A stretch of 25,932 nt of DNA, from positions 1 to 25,932 of the forward strand of contig CBIFVZ010000059.1 in the NCBI GenBank assembly GCA_966185765.1. Direction: 5' to 3'. Position numbers and translations under genes: made by a program. Position 1 is the first letter of the stretch; each line of letters begins with the position of its first letter. Positions 1-7,779 of the stretch are shown here, in pieces. The notes beneath the pieces are model-generated. The model was not told the origin of the DNA. It searched no databases and saw only the letters and a program-made list of their open reading frames with translations. The stretch is from CBIFVZ01 sp966185765 (GTDB lineage Bacteria > Pseudomonadota > Gammaproteobacteria > Enterobacterales > Enterobacteriaceae).

Positions 1-1201
1 TGGCTTGGGCATCGTTTCCAGCATCGGTAATAACCAGCAGGAAGTCCTGGCATCCCTGCGTGAAGGACGCTCTGGGATCACTTTCTCTCAAGAACTGAAA
101 GATTCCGGTATGCGCAGCCACGTGTGGGGGAATGTTAAACTCGACACCACCGGTCTTATCGATCGTAAAGTTGTGCGTTTTATGAGCGATGCGTCCATCT
201 ACGCCTACCTCTCTATGGAGCAGGCTGTAGCGGATGCAGGCCTGTCGGAAGACATTTATCAAAACAATCCACGTGTGGGCCTGATTGCCGGTTCCGGCGG
301 TGGTTCACCGAAGTTTCAGGTGTTTGGCGCAGATGCCATGCGCGGTCCGCGTGGCCTGAAAGCGGTTGGCCCGTATGTGGTGACCAAAGCAATGGCTTCA
401 GGCGTGTCTGCCTGTCTTGCGACCCCGTTTAAAATCCACGGTGTGAACTACTCCATCAGTTCTGCGTGCGCCACTTCTGCACACTGTATCGGTAACGCAG
501 TAGAGCAGATCCAGCTTGGCAAACAGGACATCGTCTTTGCTGGCGGCGGCGAAGAGCTGTGCTGGGAAATGGCCTGTGAGTTTGACGCGATGGGCGCGCT
601 GTCCACCAAATATAACGAGACGCCAGAAAAGGCCTCGCGTACTTATGACGCAAGTCGTGACGGTTTCGTTATCGCTGGCGGCGGCGGTATGGTCGTTGTG
701 GAAGAGCTGGAGCACGCGCTGGCACGCGGTGCGCATATCTACGCAGAAATCGTGGGCTACGGTGCCACTTCTGACGGTGCTGACATGGTCGCACCGTCTG
801 GCGAAGGTGCAGTGCGTTGCATGAAGATGGCGATGGATGGCGTGGATACGCCAATCGATTATCTCAACAGCCACGGGACCTCTACGCCAGTAGGCGATGT
901 GAAAGAGCTGGGCGCGATTCGCGAAGTGTTTGGCGACAACACACCAGCCATTTCAGCCACGAAAGCCATGACCGGTCACTCACTGGGTGCGGCGGGCGTA
1001 CAGGAAGCTATCTACTCACTACTGATGCTGGAACACGGTTTTATTGCACCGAGCATCAATATTGAAGAGCTTGACGAGCAGGCAAACGGCATGAATATCA
1101 TCACTACGCCGACTGAGCGTAAGCTTAATACCGTTATGTCTAACAGCTTCGGCTTTGGCGGCACCAACGCCACACTGGTGATGCGCAAGCTGAACGCATA
1201 A
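1..1201 (+). CDS. fabB: 3-oxoacyl-[ACP] synthase I (beta-ketoacyl-ACP synthase I), 5' end cut off
   Basis: Condensing enzyme of type II fatty acid synthesis in the cytoplasm. It extends acyl-ACP with malonyl-ACP and is the isozyme needed for unsaturated fatty acid elongation. The protein matches E. coli FabB almost residue for residue. The nucleophile Cys lies in SSACATSAH (Cys163 in E. coli), with His298 in NSHGTSTP and Lys328/His333 in ATKAMTGHSLG. The window starts inside codon 7. The TTG at position 5 is Leu9 of the E. coli protein (TGLGIVSS), not a start codon, so about seven N-terminal residues are missing. The C-terminus is complete, and the gene ends in a strong terminator 22 bases downstream. 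Identification is essentially certain. Confidence 0.98.
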   Translation, partial: GLGIVSSIGNNQQEVLASLREGRSGITFSQELKDSGMRSHVWGNVKLDTTGLIDRKVVRFMSDASIYAYLSMEQAVADAGLSEDIYQNNPRVGLIAGSGGGSPKFQVFGADAMRGPRGLKAVGPYVVTKAMASGVSACLATPFKIHGVNYSISSACATSAHCIGNAVEQIQLGKQDIVFAGGGEELCWEMACEFDAMGALSTKYNETPEKASRTYDASRDGFVIAGGGGMVVVEELEHALARGAHIYAEIVGYGATSDGADMVAPSGEGAVRCMKMAMDGVDTPIDYLNSHGTSTPVGDVKELGAIREVFGDNTPAISATKAMTGHSLGAAGVQEAIYSLLMLEHGFIAPSINIEELDEQANGMNIITTPTERKLNTVMSNSFGFGGTNATLVMRKLNA

Positions 1202-1222
1202 GCGTAAACGGCATTGGGTTTG

Positions 1223-1253
1223 AAAACGGGGCGCGTAATCGCTCCGTTTTTTT
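1223..1253 (+). terminator. Rho-independent terminator of fabB
   Basis: An 11-bp stem (1223-1233 with 1240-1250, one G-T wobble, arms AAAACGGGGCG / CGCTCCGTTTT) with a 6-base loop runs into a T tract through 1253. It lies just after the fabB stop. Confidence 0.9.
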
Positions 1254-1410
1254 ATGCGCGTAGCATTACCTTCTGACATTGCAGGCTTTATGCGTGCGTG
1301 CGCTTTCGTATAACCTTCGATTGACACACCTTTACACTAACGGCACACTTCGTTTTTCTGACAATGCACCCGCATTGCGTAAGCGTTTAACGTCAATCAA
1401 CGCGCCTTTT

Positions 1411-1425
1411 ACCTGTTTAACAGGT
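1411..1425. promoter_or_regulatory. 7-1-7 inverted repeat upstream of yfcJ, possible operator
   Basis: ACCTGTT-T-AACAGGT is a perfect inverted repeat with a one-base centre, ending 55 bases before the yfcJ start. The 279-base fabB-yfcJ gap also holds a TTGACA hexamer at 1321-1326, but I see no good -10 at the usual spacing. Operator function is inferred only from symmetry and position. No regulator gene is adjacent. Confidence 0.35.
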
Positions 1426-1480
1426 GCAGAGGGCGTGGTGTATTTCTCGCCTGACTCTGCTTTTCGATGGAGTAAGCAGC

Positions 1481-2659
1481 ATGTCTGCCGTTTCACAAAC
1501 GACACAACATACGTCTTCAGACAGCATTTCGCTGTTTCGCATCGCTTTTGCCGTGTTTCTGACTTACCTGACCGTCGGTCTGCCGCTGCCCGTGATCCCG
1601 CTGTTTGTGCACCAGGAGCTGGGCTTTGGCAATGCAATGGTGGGGGTAGCCGTAGGGATTCAGTTCCTTGCGACCGTGCTGACGCGCGGTTATGCGGGCA
1701 AACTGGCCGACCAGCGCGGCGCTAAACGTTCTGCCTTGCAGGGTATGGTCGCCTGTGCTCTGGCAGGCGTAGCATGGCTTCTGGCGGCGTTACTGCCGGT
1801 GTCGGCGATGGCAAAGTTTGGCTTGCTGGTACTGGGGCGCCTGATGCTTGGCTTTGGCGAAAGCCAGCTGTTAACCGGCACGCTCACCTGGGGCATGGGG
1901 CTGGTGGGACCATCGCGCTCTGGCAAAGTGATGTCCTGGAATGGTATGGCTATTTACGGCGCGCTGGCTGCCGGTGCGCCGCTTGGCCTTTGGATCCACG
2001 GTCATTTTGGCTATGTCGAGCTGGCGGCAGTAACAATCCTGCTGCCGCTACTGGCCTGGTGCTTTAATGGCGGCGTACGCAAGGTTGAGGCGCATAAGGG
2101 CGACAGACCCTCGCTGTGGAGCGTGGTCGGGCTTATCTGGCAGCCTGGTCTGGGGCTGGCGCTGCAGGGCGTCGGTTTTGCGGTGATTGGCACCTTTGTA
2201 TCGTTGTGGTTTGCCAGCCGCGGTTGGGGAATGGCGGGTTTCACGCTCACTGCTTTCGGCGGTGCGTTTGTGTTGATGCGTATTCTGTTTGGCTGGATGC
2301 CAGACCGCTTCGGCGGCGTGCGTGTGGCGTTGGCCTCGTTAATGATTGAAACGGTCGGGCTGCTTATGCTGTGGCAGGCGCCGAACGGCTGGGTGGCCCT
2401 GGCAGGTGCGGCCCTGACCGGCAGCGGTTGTTCGCTGATTTTTCCGGCACTCGGCGTGGAAGTGGTCAGGCGCGTACCCCCGCAGGTGCGCGGGACGGCG
2501 CTGGGGGGCTACGCTGCGTTTCAGGATATTGCCTATGCGGTGACTGGCCCGCTGACTGGCTTGCTGGCGACTGCTGTGGGTTATCCGTCGGTATTTCTGA
2601 GCGCAGCGATCGCGGCTGTCATGGGAATTGTGGTCACGCTGCTCGCGTTCAGGAAGTGA
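1481..2659 (+). CDS. yfcJ: Major facilitator superfamily transporter YfcJ
   Basis: Inner-membrane MFS transporter of 392 residues, the length of E. coli YfcJ, with clear colinear similarity throughout (for example FRIAFAVFLTY, GRLMLGFGESQLLTG, GSGCSLIFPALG). The sequence shows about twelve hydrophobic segments. The cytoplasmic loop after TM2 carries the MFS-type motif GKLADQRGAKR. The substrate is not known from the sequence; related YhhS/YfcJ-type proteins are regarded as drug or sugar efflux candidates. The reading frame opens further upstream, but the ATG at 1481 has GGAG (about 1469-1472) at good spacing and matches the family N-terminus (MSAVSQTT, E. coli MTAVSQTT). It stands alone, convergent with flk. 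Confidence 0.93.
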   Translation: MSAVSQTTQHTSSDSISLFRIAFAVFLTYLTVGLPLPVIPLFVHQELGFGNAMVGVAVGIQFLATVLTRGYAGKLADQRGAKRSALQGMVACALAGVAWLLAALLPVSAMAKFGLLVLGRLMLGFGESQLLTGTLTWGMGLVGPSRSGKVMSWNGMAIYGALAAGAPLGLWIHGHFGYVELAAVTILLPLLAWCFNGGVRKVEAHKGDRPSLWSVVGLIWQPGLGLALQGVGFAVIGTFVSLWFASRGWGMAGFTLTAFGGAFVLMRILFGWMPDRFGGVRVALASLMIETVGLLMLWQAPNGWVALAGAALTGSGCSLIFPALGVEVVRRVPPQVRGTALGGYAAFQDIAYAVTGPLTGLLATAVGYPSVFLSAAIAAVMGIVVTLLAFRK

Positions 2660-2661
2660 TA

Positions 2662-2681
2662 TCCGCCCCTGTTGGGGCGGA
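2662..2681. terminator. Hairpin between the convergent ends of yfcJ and flk
   Basis: TCCGCCCC (2662-2669) pairs perfectly with GGGGCGGA (2674-2681) around a 4-base loop. It sits between two facing stop codons but has no T tract on either strand, so it is a weak or Rho-assisted terminator at best. Confidence 0.5.
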
Positions 2682-2683
2682 AC

Positions 2684-3694
2684 TCAGAACAGAATCCACA
2701 TCAGCGCAATAAACAGCAACAGGGCGACCAGACCCAGTGCCGGGCGTTGGCTTAGCGTTTTAAGCTGCTCAATCACTGGCACAAACGGCGCCCAGATAGG
2801 CTGTATGTGCTCCGGTTGCACTGGCGCGCTGCTTGCAGGACGTTCAAGGCGTTTTAAGAACAAATGGTTCAGTATGTCCTGTACCTGCGGCGCGGTGAGC
2901 ACCGTCTGTGGCGTAGCCTGATGACGTTGCCCGGCGTATTCGGTAATTTCCCGCCATTCGCTGCTTTCCAGCGGCTGTTTGAGTACCGTCTGAATGGTTT
3001 GCAATGTGGGGGCAGCCTGCTGTGCCAGCGTCAGGCGCGCGGTAAGCCAGGTGGTCAGCAGCGTGTAATGGCGCGCGGGAATAGTTTCACCGCTCTTCAC
3101 GCCCGTCAGCTCCAGCATGGATTGCCAGATAAGCTTGCTGGATTCCCCCGTGGCAGCGGCGAGCTTGCCGACCAGCTGATTAAGCGCATTGTGCTCAGCG
3201 GGCTGCATTGGCCTGTCAGTGGCGGGGCGCAGCTGTGGCTGGGGAATTTCCAGCTGATTATTTTGCAGTAACGTCAGTACGTTTTTGAGCTGCTCGTGGG
3301 TTAACTGGCTCAATACGGTCTGGCCGAACTGACTGCGAATATAGTCGCTCACCGCCTGGCGATTATTACCGTGTTGTAGCAATTCAGTGAGCTGTTGCAG
3401 CGTCTGACGTACTGTGTGGCGCTCCTGCGCGCCGCTCAGGCGCTGATTGAGGTTTTGCTCAGCGGCGGGAAAATGGCGCGACAGCAATGGCTGATCGTTT
3501 TTAATACCTAAATCATGTTTCATACCCGCCCACACTTCCGCACGTTGTGCCTGGCTTAAGGCAACAATGCGTGTAATCAGGCGCTCCAGAACGGTGCGCT
3601 GCTGGGGTGTGAGAGGTTGAGCATCCGCTGAGGGTGGTGCGCCCGGAGGTTCACCCGGAGGTCGCGCGCCCGCGGCCGGGATGGAGTGCATCAT
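2684..3694 (-). CDS. flk: Flagellar hook-length/secretion regulator Flk (RflH)
   Basis: Membrane-anchored regulator. In Salmonella and E. coli it prevents premature export of FlgM/late flagellar substrates, linking hook assembly to late gene expression. The protein is about 336 residues (E. coli 331) and matches along its length: WAGMKHDLGIKND, LLSRHFPAAEQNL, QLVGKLAAATGE, LIWQSMLELTGVKSGE. The N-terminal ~30 residues are Pro/Gly-rich and divergent. The last ~18 residues (LGLVALLLFIALMWILF) form a single C-terminal membrane anchor. Candidate ATGs lie at 3700, 3694 and 3691. AAGGA directly abuts the 3700 ATG, leaving no spacer, so 3694 (6-base spacer) or 3691 is more likely. It is divergent from pdxB. 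Its presence suggests a flagellated lineage, though no flagellar genes are in view. Confidence 0.92.
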   Translation of the reverse strand: MMHSIPAAGARPPGEPPGAPPSADAQPLTPQQRTVLERLITRIVALSQAQRAEVWAGMKHDLGIKNDQPLLSRHFPAAEQNLNQRLSGAQERHTVRQTLQQLTELLQHGNNRQAVSDYIRSQFGQTVLSQLTHEQLKNVLTLLQNNQLEIPQPQLRPATDRPMQPAEHNALNQLVGKLAAATGESSKLIWQSMLELTGVKSGETIPARHYTLLTTWLTARLTLAQQAAPTLQTIQTVLKQPLESSEWREITEYAGQRHQATPQTVLTAPQVQDILNHLFLKRLERPASSAPVQPEHIQPIWAPFVPVIEQLKTLSQRPALGLVALLLFIALMWILF

Positions 3695-3930
3695 CAACAT
3701 TCCTTACTTAAATCACAAGAATTCATTGCGTGGCAGGTCAGGTATGCCTGGCGGCGAGATTATGGCACACTTGCCGCCTTTATACTGCATATTGCGGACG
3801 TTCGGACACACCCTGCGCACAATGCTTACAAAGCCAGCGGTTTCGCACCACGGCGCGCTTGCGGCTTTAGTGCAATGGGGTCTATCCTGGAAGCAGCCTC
3901 TGTGAAAACCGCACAAAACAGGTACGTAAC

Positions 3931-5067
3931 GTGAAAATTCTCGTTGATGAAAATATGCCTTACGCCCGCGAGCTATTTAGCCGCCTGGGTGAGGTTAGCG
4001 CCGTTCCGGGTCGCCCGATTCCGTTGGATGCGCTTAATGATGCTGATGCGCTCATGGTGCGTTCGGTCACTAAAGTGAATGAAGCGCTGTTGAGCGGTAA
4101 AAAGGTTCGGTTTGTGGGTACGGCTACCGCAGGCACAGACCACGTTGACGATGCGTGGCTGGCACAGGCGGGTATTGGGTTCTCGGGGGCGCCTGGCTGT
4201 AACGCCATTGCCGTGGTGGAATATGTATTCTCGGCGCTGCTGATGCTGGCAGAGCGCGACGGCTTTGCGCTTCGCGATCGCACGGTCGGTATTGTTGGCG
4301 TGGGTAACGTTGGTTCGCGTTTGCAGGCGCGTCTTGACGCGCTGGGCGTGCGCACGTTGTTGTGCGACCCACCGCGTAAAGATGCTGGTGATGCAGGCGA
4401 TTTTCGTACGCTTGATGAGCTGGTGCGTGAAGCGGATGTGCTGACTTTCCACACGCCGCTCTATAAAGATGGCCCCTACAGGACCTGGCACCTGGCCGAC
4501 GAGGCGCTGATTGGTGCACTTAAACCTGGGGCGATTCTGATTAACGCCTGTCGTGGACCGGTGGTGGACAACGCTGCGCTGTTAGCCCGTCTGCAATCAG
4601 GCCAGCATCTGAGTACTGTGCTTGATGTGTGGGAGCCGGAGCCAGATCTGAACGTTGCGCTGCTTGAGAACGTGGATATCGGCACGGCACATATTGCCGG
4701 TTATACGCTCGAAGGCAAGGCGCGCGGCACTACGCAGGTATTTGAAGCGTTCAGTGAATTTCTTGGCACGCCGCACCAGGTGGCCCTTGATACGCTTCTG
4801 CCTGCGCCTGAGGTAAGTCGCCTTGCGCTGCACGGTAAACTCGATGAGAGTACGCTGAAAAGGTTGGTTCATCTGGTGTATGATGTGCGCCGCGACGATG
4901 CGCTGCTGCGTCACGTGGCAGGTCAACCGGGTGAATTTGATAAATTACGCAAGCACTATCGTGAGCGCCGTGAGTGGTCTTCGTTGTATGTGTTGTGCGA
5001 CGACGCCGCAACGGCAACGCTGTTGCAGCAGCTCGGCTTTAACGCCGTTCATCATCCGATTCGTTAA
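3931..5067 (+). CDS. pdxB: Erythronate-4-phosphate dehydrogenase
   Basis: Cytoplasmic oxidoreductase that converts 4-phospho-D-erythronate to 2-oxo-3-hydroxy-4-phosphobutanoate, the second step of DXP-dependent pyridoxal 5'-phosphate synthesis. At 378 residues it equals E. coli PdxB in length. It has the D-2-hydroxyacid dehydrogenase layout: the NAD-binding glycine motif GVGNVG at residues 123-128, then the catalytic triad Arg208 (INACRG), Glu237 (DVWEPEPDL) and His254 (AHIAGYTLEGKARG). The C-terminal ~90 residues are the PdxB dimerisation domain (LVYDVRRDD, GEFDKLRKHY). The start is GTG at 3931, preceded by AGGT at about 8 bases and matching the family N-terminus MKILVDENMPYAR. It heads the pdxB-usg-truA-dedA run. 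Confidence 0.97.
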   Translation: MKILVDENMPYARELFSRLGEVSAVPGRPIPLDALNDADALMVRSVTKVNEALLSGKKVRFVGTATAGTDHVDDAWLAQAGIGFSGAPGCNAIAVVEYVFSALLMLAERDGFALRDRTVGIVGVGNVGSRLQARLDALGVRTLLCDPPRKDAGDAGDFRTLDELVREADVLTFHTPLYKDGPYRTWHLADEALIGALKPGAILINACRGPVVDNAALLARLQSGQHLSTVLDVWEPEPDLNVALLENVDIGTAHIAGYTLEGKARGTTQVFEAFSEFLGTPHQVALDTLLPAPEVSRLALHGKLDESTLKRLVHLVYDVRRDDALLRHVAGQPGEFDKLRKHYRERREWSSLYVLCDDAATATLLQQLGFNAVHHPIR

Positions 5068-5077
5068 CCTCATTTCT

Positions 5078-5099
5078 GTTGCCCGCACTGGCGGGCAAC
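5078..5099 (+). other. Intergenic hairpin between pdxB and usg
   Basis: GTTGCCCGC (5078-5086) pairs perfectly with GCGGGCAAC (5091-5099) around the loop ACTG. Only TGCGTTTTC follows, so it would terminate poorly. It more likely marks partial attenuation or mRNA end protection within the pdxB-usg transcript. Confidence 0.5.
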
Positions 5100-5122
5100 T
5101 GCGTTTTCTGGAGTAAACCACC

Positions 5123-6136
5123 ATGTCTGAAGGCTGGAATATCGCCATATTGGGTGCCACGGGTGCCGTAGGCGAATCGTTGCTGGAACTGCTGGCTGAG
5201 CGTCAGTTCCCGGTGGGGGAACTAAGCTTACTGGCGCATACCGAGAGCGCAGGCGAGAAACTGCGTTTTGCGGGCAGAAGCATCCCGGTTGAGGATGTGC
5301 AGGATTTTGACTGGACCCGCGCACAGCTGGCGTTTTTTGTTGCCGGGGCGCAAGCCTCGGCGCGTTATGCTGATGAAGCCGCTAACGCGGGTTGTCTGGT
5401 GATTGACACCAGCGGTATTTTTGCCCTCGATCCGGATGTCCCGCTGGTGGTGCCGGAGGTTAATCCGTTTGTGCTGGCTGACTATCGCAACCGTAACATC
5501 ATTGCTTCTGCCCACAGCCTGACCAGCCAGTTACTGACGGCCATCAAACCAATCATTGACGACGGTGGTCTGTCCCGCGTGCAGGTCACCAGCCTGCTGT
5601 CTGCCTCTGCTTACGGTAAAGCTGCGGTGGACGCACTGGCTGGACAAAGTGCGCGCCTGCTTAACGGCATGCCGATTGATGAAGATGACCACTTTGGTCG
5701 CCAGCTTGCCTTTAACATGCTGCCGCTGCTGCCAGACAGCGAAGGCAGCGTGCGTGAAGAGCGCCGTGTCGTTGATGAAACGCGCAAAATTTTGCAGGAC
5801 GATGGGCTGATGATTTCCGCCAGTTGCGTACAGGCACCAGTGTTTTATGGTCATGCTCAAATGGTCAGCGTAGAAGCGCTGCGCCCGTTGGCAGCGGAAG
5901 AGGCGCGTGACGCTTTTGCCTGTGGTGAAGACATTGAACTGTCTGACGAAAATGACTTTCCAACTCAGGTGGGTGACGCCTCCGGCAGCGTCCACCTTTC
6001 CATTGGCTGCGTGCGTAACGATTACGGAATGCCAGAGCAAATCCAGTTCTGGTCGGTTGCTGATAACGTCCGCTTTGGCGGCGCGTTGATGGCGCTCAAG
6101 ATTGCCGAGAAGCTGGTGCAGGAGTATCTGTACTGA
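5123..6136 (+). CDS. usg: Usg, aspartate-semialdehyde dehydrogenase-like protein with altered active site
   Basis: A 337-residue homologue of aspartate-beta-semialdehyde dehydrogenase; its real function is unknown. The N-terminal Rossmann motif GATGAVGE (residues 11-18) indicates a dinucleotide fold. The family's catalytic Cys position is Ser132 here (SAHSLTSQLLTAIKP), and the substrate-binding Arg aligns with Gln237 (CVQAPVFYGH), while the acid/base His is kept as His244. It is therefore unlikely to carry out the Asd reaction. ATG at 5123 has CTGGAG about 9 bases upstream. Its stop overlaps the truA start by one base (TGATG), so the two are translationally coupled, as in E. coli, where usg lies upstream of truA. 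Confidence 0.95.
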   Translation: MSEGWNIAILGATGAVGESLLELLAERQFPVGELSLLAHTESAGEKLRFAGRSIPVEDVQDFDWTRAQLAFFVAGAQASARYADEAANAGCLVIDTSGIFALDPDVPLVVPEVNPFVLADYRNRNIIASAHSLTSQLLTAIKPIIDDGGLSRVQVTSLLSASAYGKAAVDALAGQSARLLNGMPIDEDDHFGRQLAFNMLPLLPDSEGSVREERRVVDETRKILQDDGLMISASCVQAPVFYGHAQMVSVEALRPLAAEEARDAFACGEDIELSDENDFPTQVGDASGSVHLSIGCVRNDYGMPEQIQFWSVADNVRFGGALMALKIAEKLVQEYLY

Positions 6137-6945
6137 TGGAGCAGCAGGACATACCGGTGCAGAAAATTGCGCTCGGCATTGAGTACGACGGCAGTAAATA
6201 CTACGGCTGGCAGCGCCAGCGTGAAGTACGCAGCGTGCAGGAAAAGCTGGAAAAGGTGCTCTCGCAAATTGCGGCAGAACCCATTGCGGTATTTTGCGCC
6301 GGGCGTACTGATGCAGGCGTACATGCCACCGGGCAGGTGGTGCATTTTGAAACCCGTGCGCAGCGCCAGGATGCAGCCTGGACGCTTGGCGTCAACGCCA
6401 ACCTGCCTGCGGATATCGCCGTGCGTTGGGTAAAAGCGGTACCTGAGCATTTTCATGCTCGTTTCAGCGCTACGGCACGCCGCTATCGCTATATTATCTA
6501 CAACCATCGCCTGCGTCCGGCTGTGCTGCAACAGGGGATTACCCATTATCACGCACCGCTGGACGCAGAAAGTATGCACCGCGCCGCACAGTGCCTGCTG
6601 GGCGAGAATGATTTCACGTCGTTTCGCGCCGTGCAGTGCCAGTCACGCACGCCGTGGCGCAACCTGATGCATATCGATGTGGCACGCTACGGGAATTACG
6701 TGGTGGTGGATATTAAAGCTAACGCTTTCGTCCATCATATGGTGCGCAATATCGTGGGCAGTCTGATGGATATTGGTTGTGGTAACCGGCCCGAGGAATG
6801 GATGGCCGAACTGCTGGCGGCAAAAGATCGCACGCTCGCGGCAGCCACGGCACGCGCCGAGGGGCTGTACCTGGTATCGGTGGATTATCCAGCAGAATTT
6901 GCACTGCCACAGCCTCCGATGGGGCCACTTTTTCTGGCAGACTGA
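6136..6945 (+). CDS. truA: tRNA pseudouridine(38-40) synthase
   Basis: Isomerises uridine to pseudouridine at positions 38, 39 and 40 in the anticodon stem-loop of many tRNAs. It is 269 residues (E. coli 270) and nearly identical over most of its length. The catalytic aspartate is Asp59 in the motif AGRTDAGVHA (Asp60 in E. coli). Other TruA hallmarks are YDGSKYYGWQRQ near the N-terminus, ARRYRYIIYN, and the C-terminal FVHHMVRNIVGSL. The start overlaps the usg stop by one base. dedA follows after 23 bases. Loss of this gene is known to disturb his and other attenuation-controlled operons in enteric bacteria. Confidence 0.97.
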   Translation: MEQQDIPVQKIALGIEYDGSKYYGWQRQREVRSVQEKLEKVLSQIAAEPIAVFCAGRTDAGVHATGQVVHFETRAQRQDAAWTLGVNANLPADIAVRWVKAVPEHFHARFSATARRYRYIIYNHRLRPAVLQQGITHYHAPLDAESMHRAAQCLLGENDFTSFRAVQCQSRTPWRNLMHIDVARYGNYVVVDIKANAFVHHMVRNIVGSLMDIGCGNRPEEWMAELLAAKDRTLAAATARAEGLYLVSVDYPAEFALPQPPMGPLFLAD

Positions 6946-6968
6946 CGTTTTCAGAGGAAAGCATTACG

Positions 6969-7631
6969 ATGGATTTTATCCGCTTTGTTATTGATTTTAT
7001 TCTGCATATCGACGTGCACCTGGCCGAAATGGTGGCGCAATATGGTGTGTGGGTCTACGCAATCCTGTTCCTGATTCTTTTTTGCGAAACGGGGCTGGTT
7101 GTCACGCCGTTCCTGCCGGGGGATTCGCTGCTGTTTGTCGCAGGCGCGATTTCTGCGCTGCCGGGCAATGATTTGAATGTGCATCTGATGGTAGCGTTAA
7201 TGGTCGCTGCTGCCATTATTGGCGATGCCGTGAACTACACCATTGGCCGTGTGTTTGGCGAACGACTTTTCAGTAACCCGGACTCAAAGATTTTTCGCCG
7301 CAGCTATCTTGATAAAACCCATGCGTTTTATGAAAAACACGGTGGTAAAACCATTATCCTGGCGCGTTTTGTACCAATCGTACGTACTTTTGCGCCGTTT
7401 GTGGCAGGAATGGGGCATATGTCGTATCGCCATTTTGCCGCCTACAATGTCATTGGCGCGCTGCTGTGGGTATTGCTGTTTACCTATGCGGGCTATCTGT
7501 TTGGCGACCTGCCGATTATCCAGGAAAATCTTAAGCTGCTGATTGTTGCAATTATTGTGCTGTCAGTTTTACCTGGTGTGGTGGAGGTTATTCGTCATAA
7601 ACGTGCCGCTGCACGCCAGGCAAAAGAGTGA
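6969..7631 (+). CDS. dedA: DedA family inner-membrane protein
   Basis: Polytopic membrane protein of 220 residues (E. coli DedA 219), the founding member of the DedA/SNARE-associated superfamily. Members are implicated in undecaprenyl-phosphate or phospholipid flipping and in envelope and pH homeostasis. Hallmarks are CETGLVVTPFLPGDSLLFVAG with its conserved acidic residue, GDAVNYTIGR, and the amphipathic stretch ILARFVPIVRTFAPFVAGMG with the paired arginines typical of the family. The frame is open well upstream, within truA. ATG at 6969 is chosen because GAGGAAA precedes it by about 9 bases and it matches the family N-terminus MD(F/L)I. It is likely co-transcribed with truA. Confidence 0.95.
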   Translation: MDFIRFVIDFILHIDVHLAEMVAQYGVWVYAILFLILFCETGLVVTPFLPGDSLLFVAGAISALPGNDLNVHLMVALMVAAAIIGDAVNYTIGRVFGERLFSNPDSKIFRRSYLDKTHAFYEKHGGKTIILARFVPIVRTFAPFVAGMGHMSYRHFAAYNVIGALLWVLLFTYAGYLFGDLPIIQENLKLLIVAIIVLSVLPGVVEVIRHKRAAARQAKE

Positions 7632-7779
7632 TAATTCAGTGCTCAGAGCAGTTTTTTGTCCAAAGTGCTCGGGCGTTGTGATTTAATGAGCGACATTTAT
7701 GGTCTGTGGGGGGCAAAAATGGCAAGATGCCGCTCACAGAAAAACTGGCACCAACCAGGTTCAGGCAGAAAGGTTATCA

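Noticed and set aside
5..7. TTG near the left edge as a possible fabB start
   Set aside because: Alignment with E. coli FabB shows it is Leu9. The true start lies outside the window.
3771..3786. TTGCCG and TATACT as a pdxB promoter
   Set aside because: The two hexamers are only a few bases apart and cannot form one promoter. Neither has a good partner at proper spacing.
7640..7656. Short TGCT/AGCA stem followed by a T run after dedA
   Set aside because: The stem is only 4 bp with a 3-base loop, too weak to call as an intrinsic terminator.
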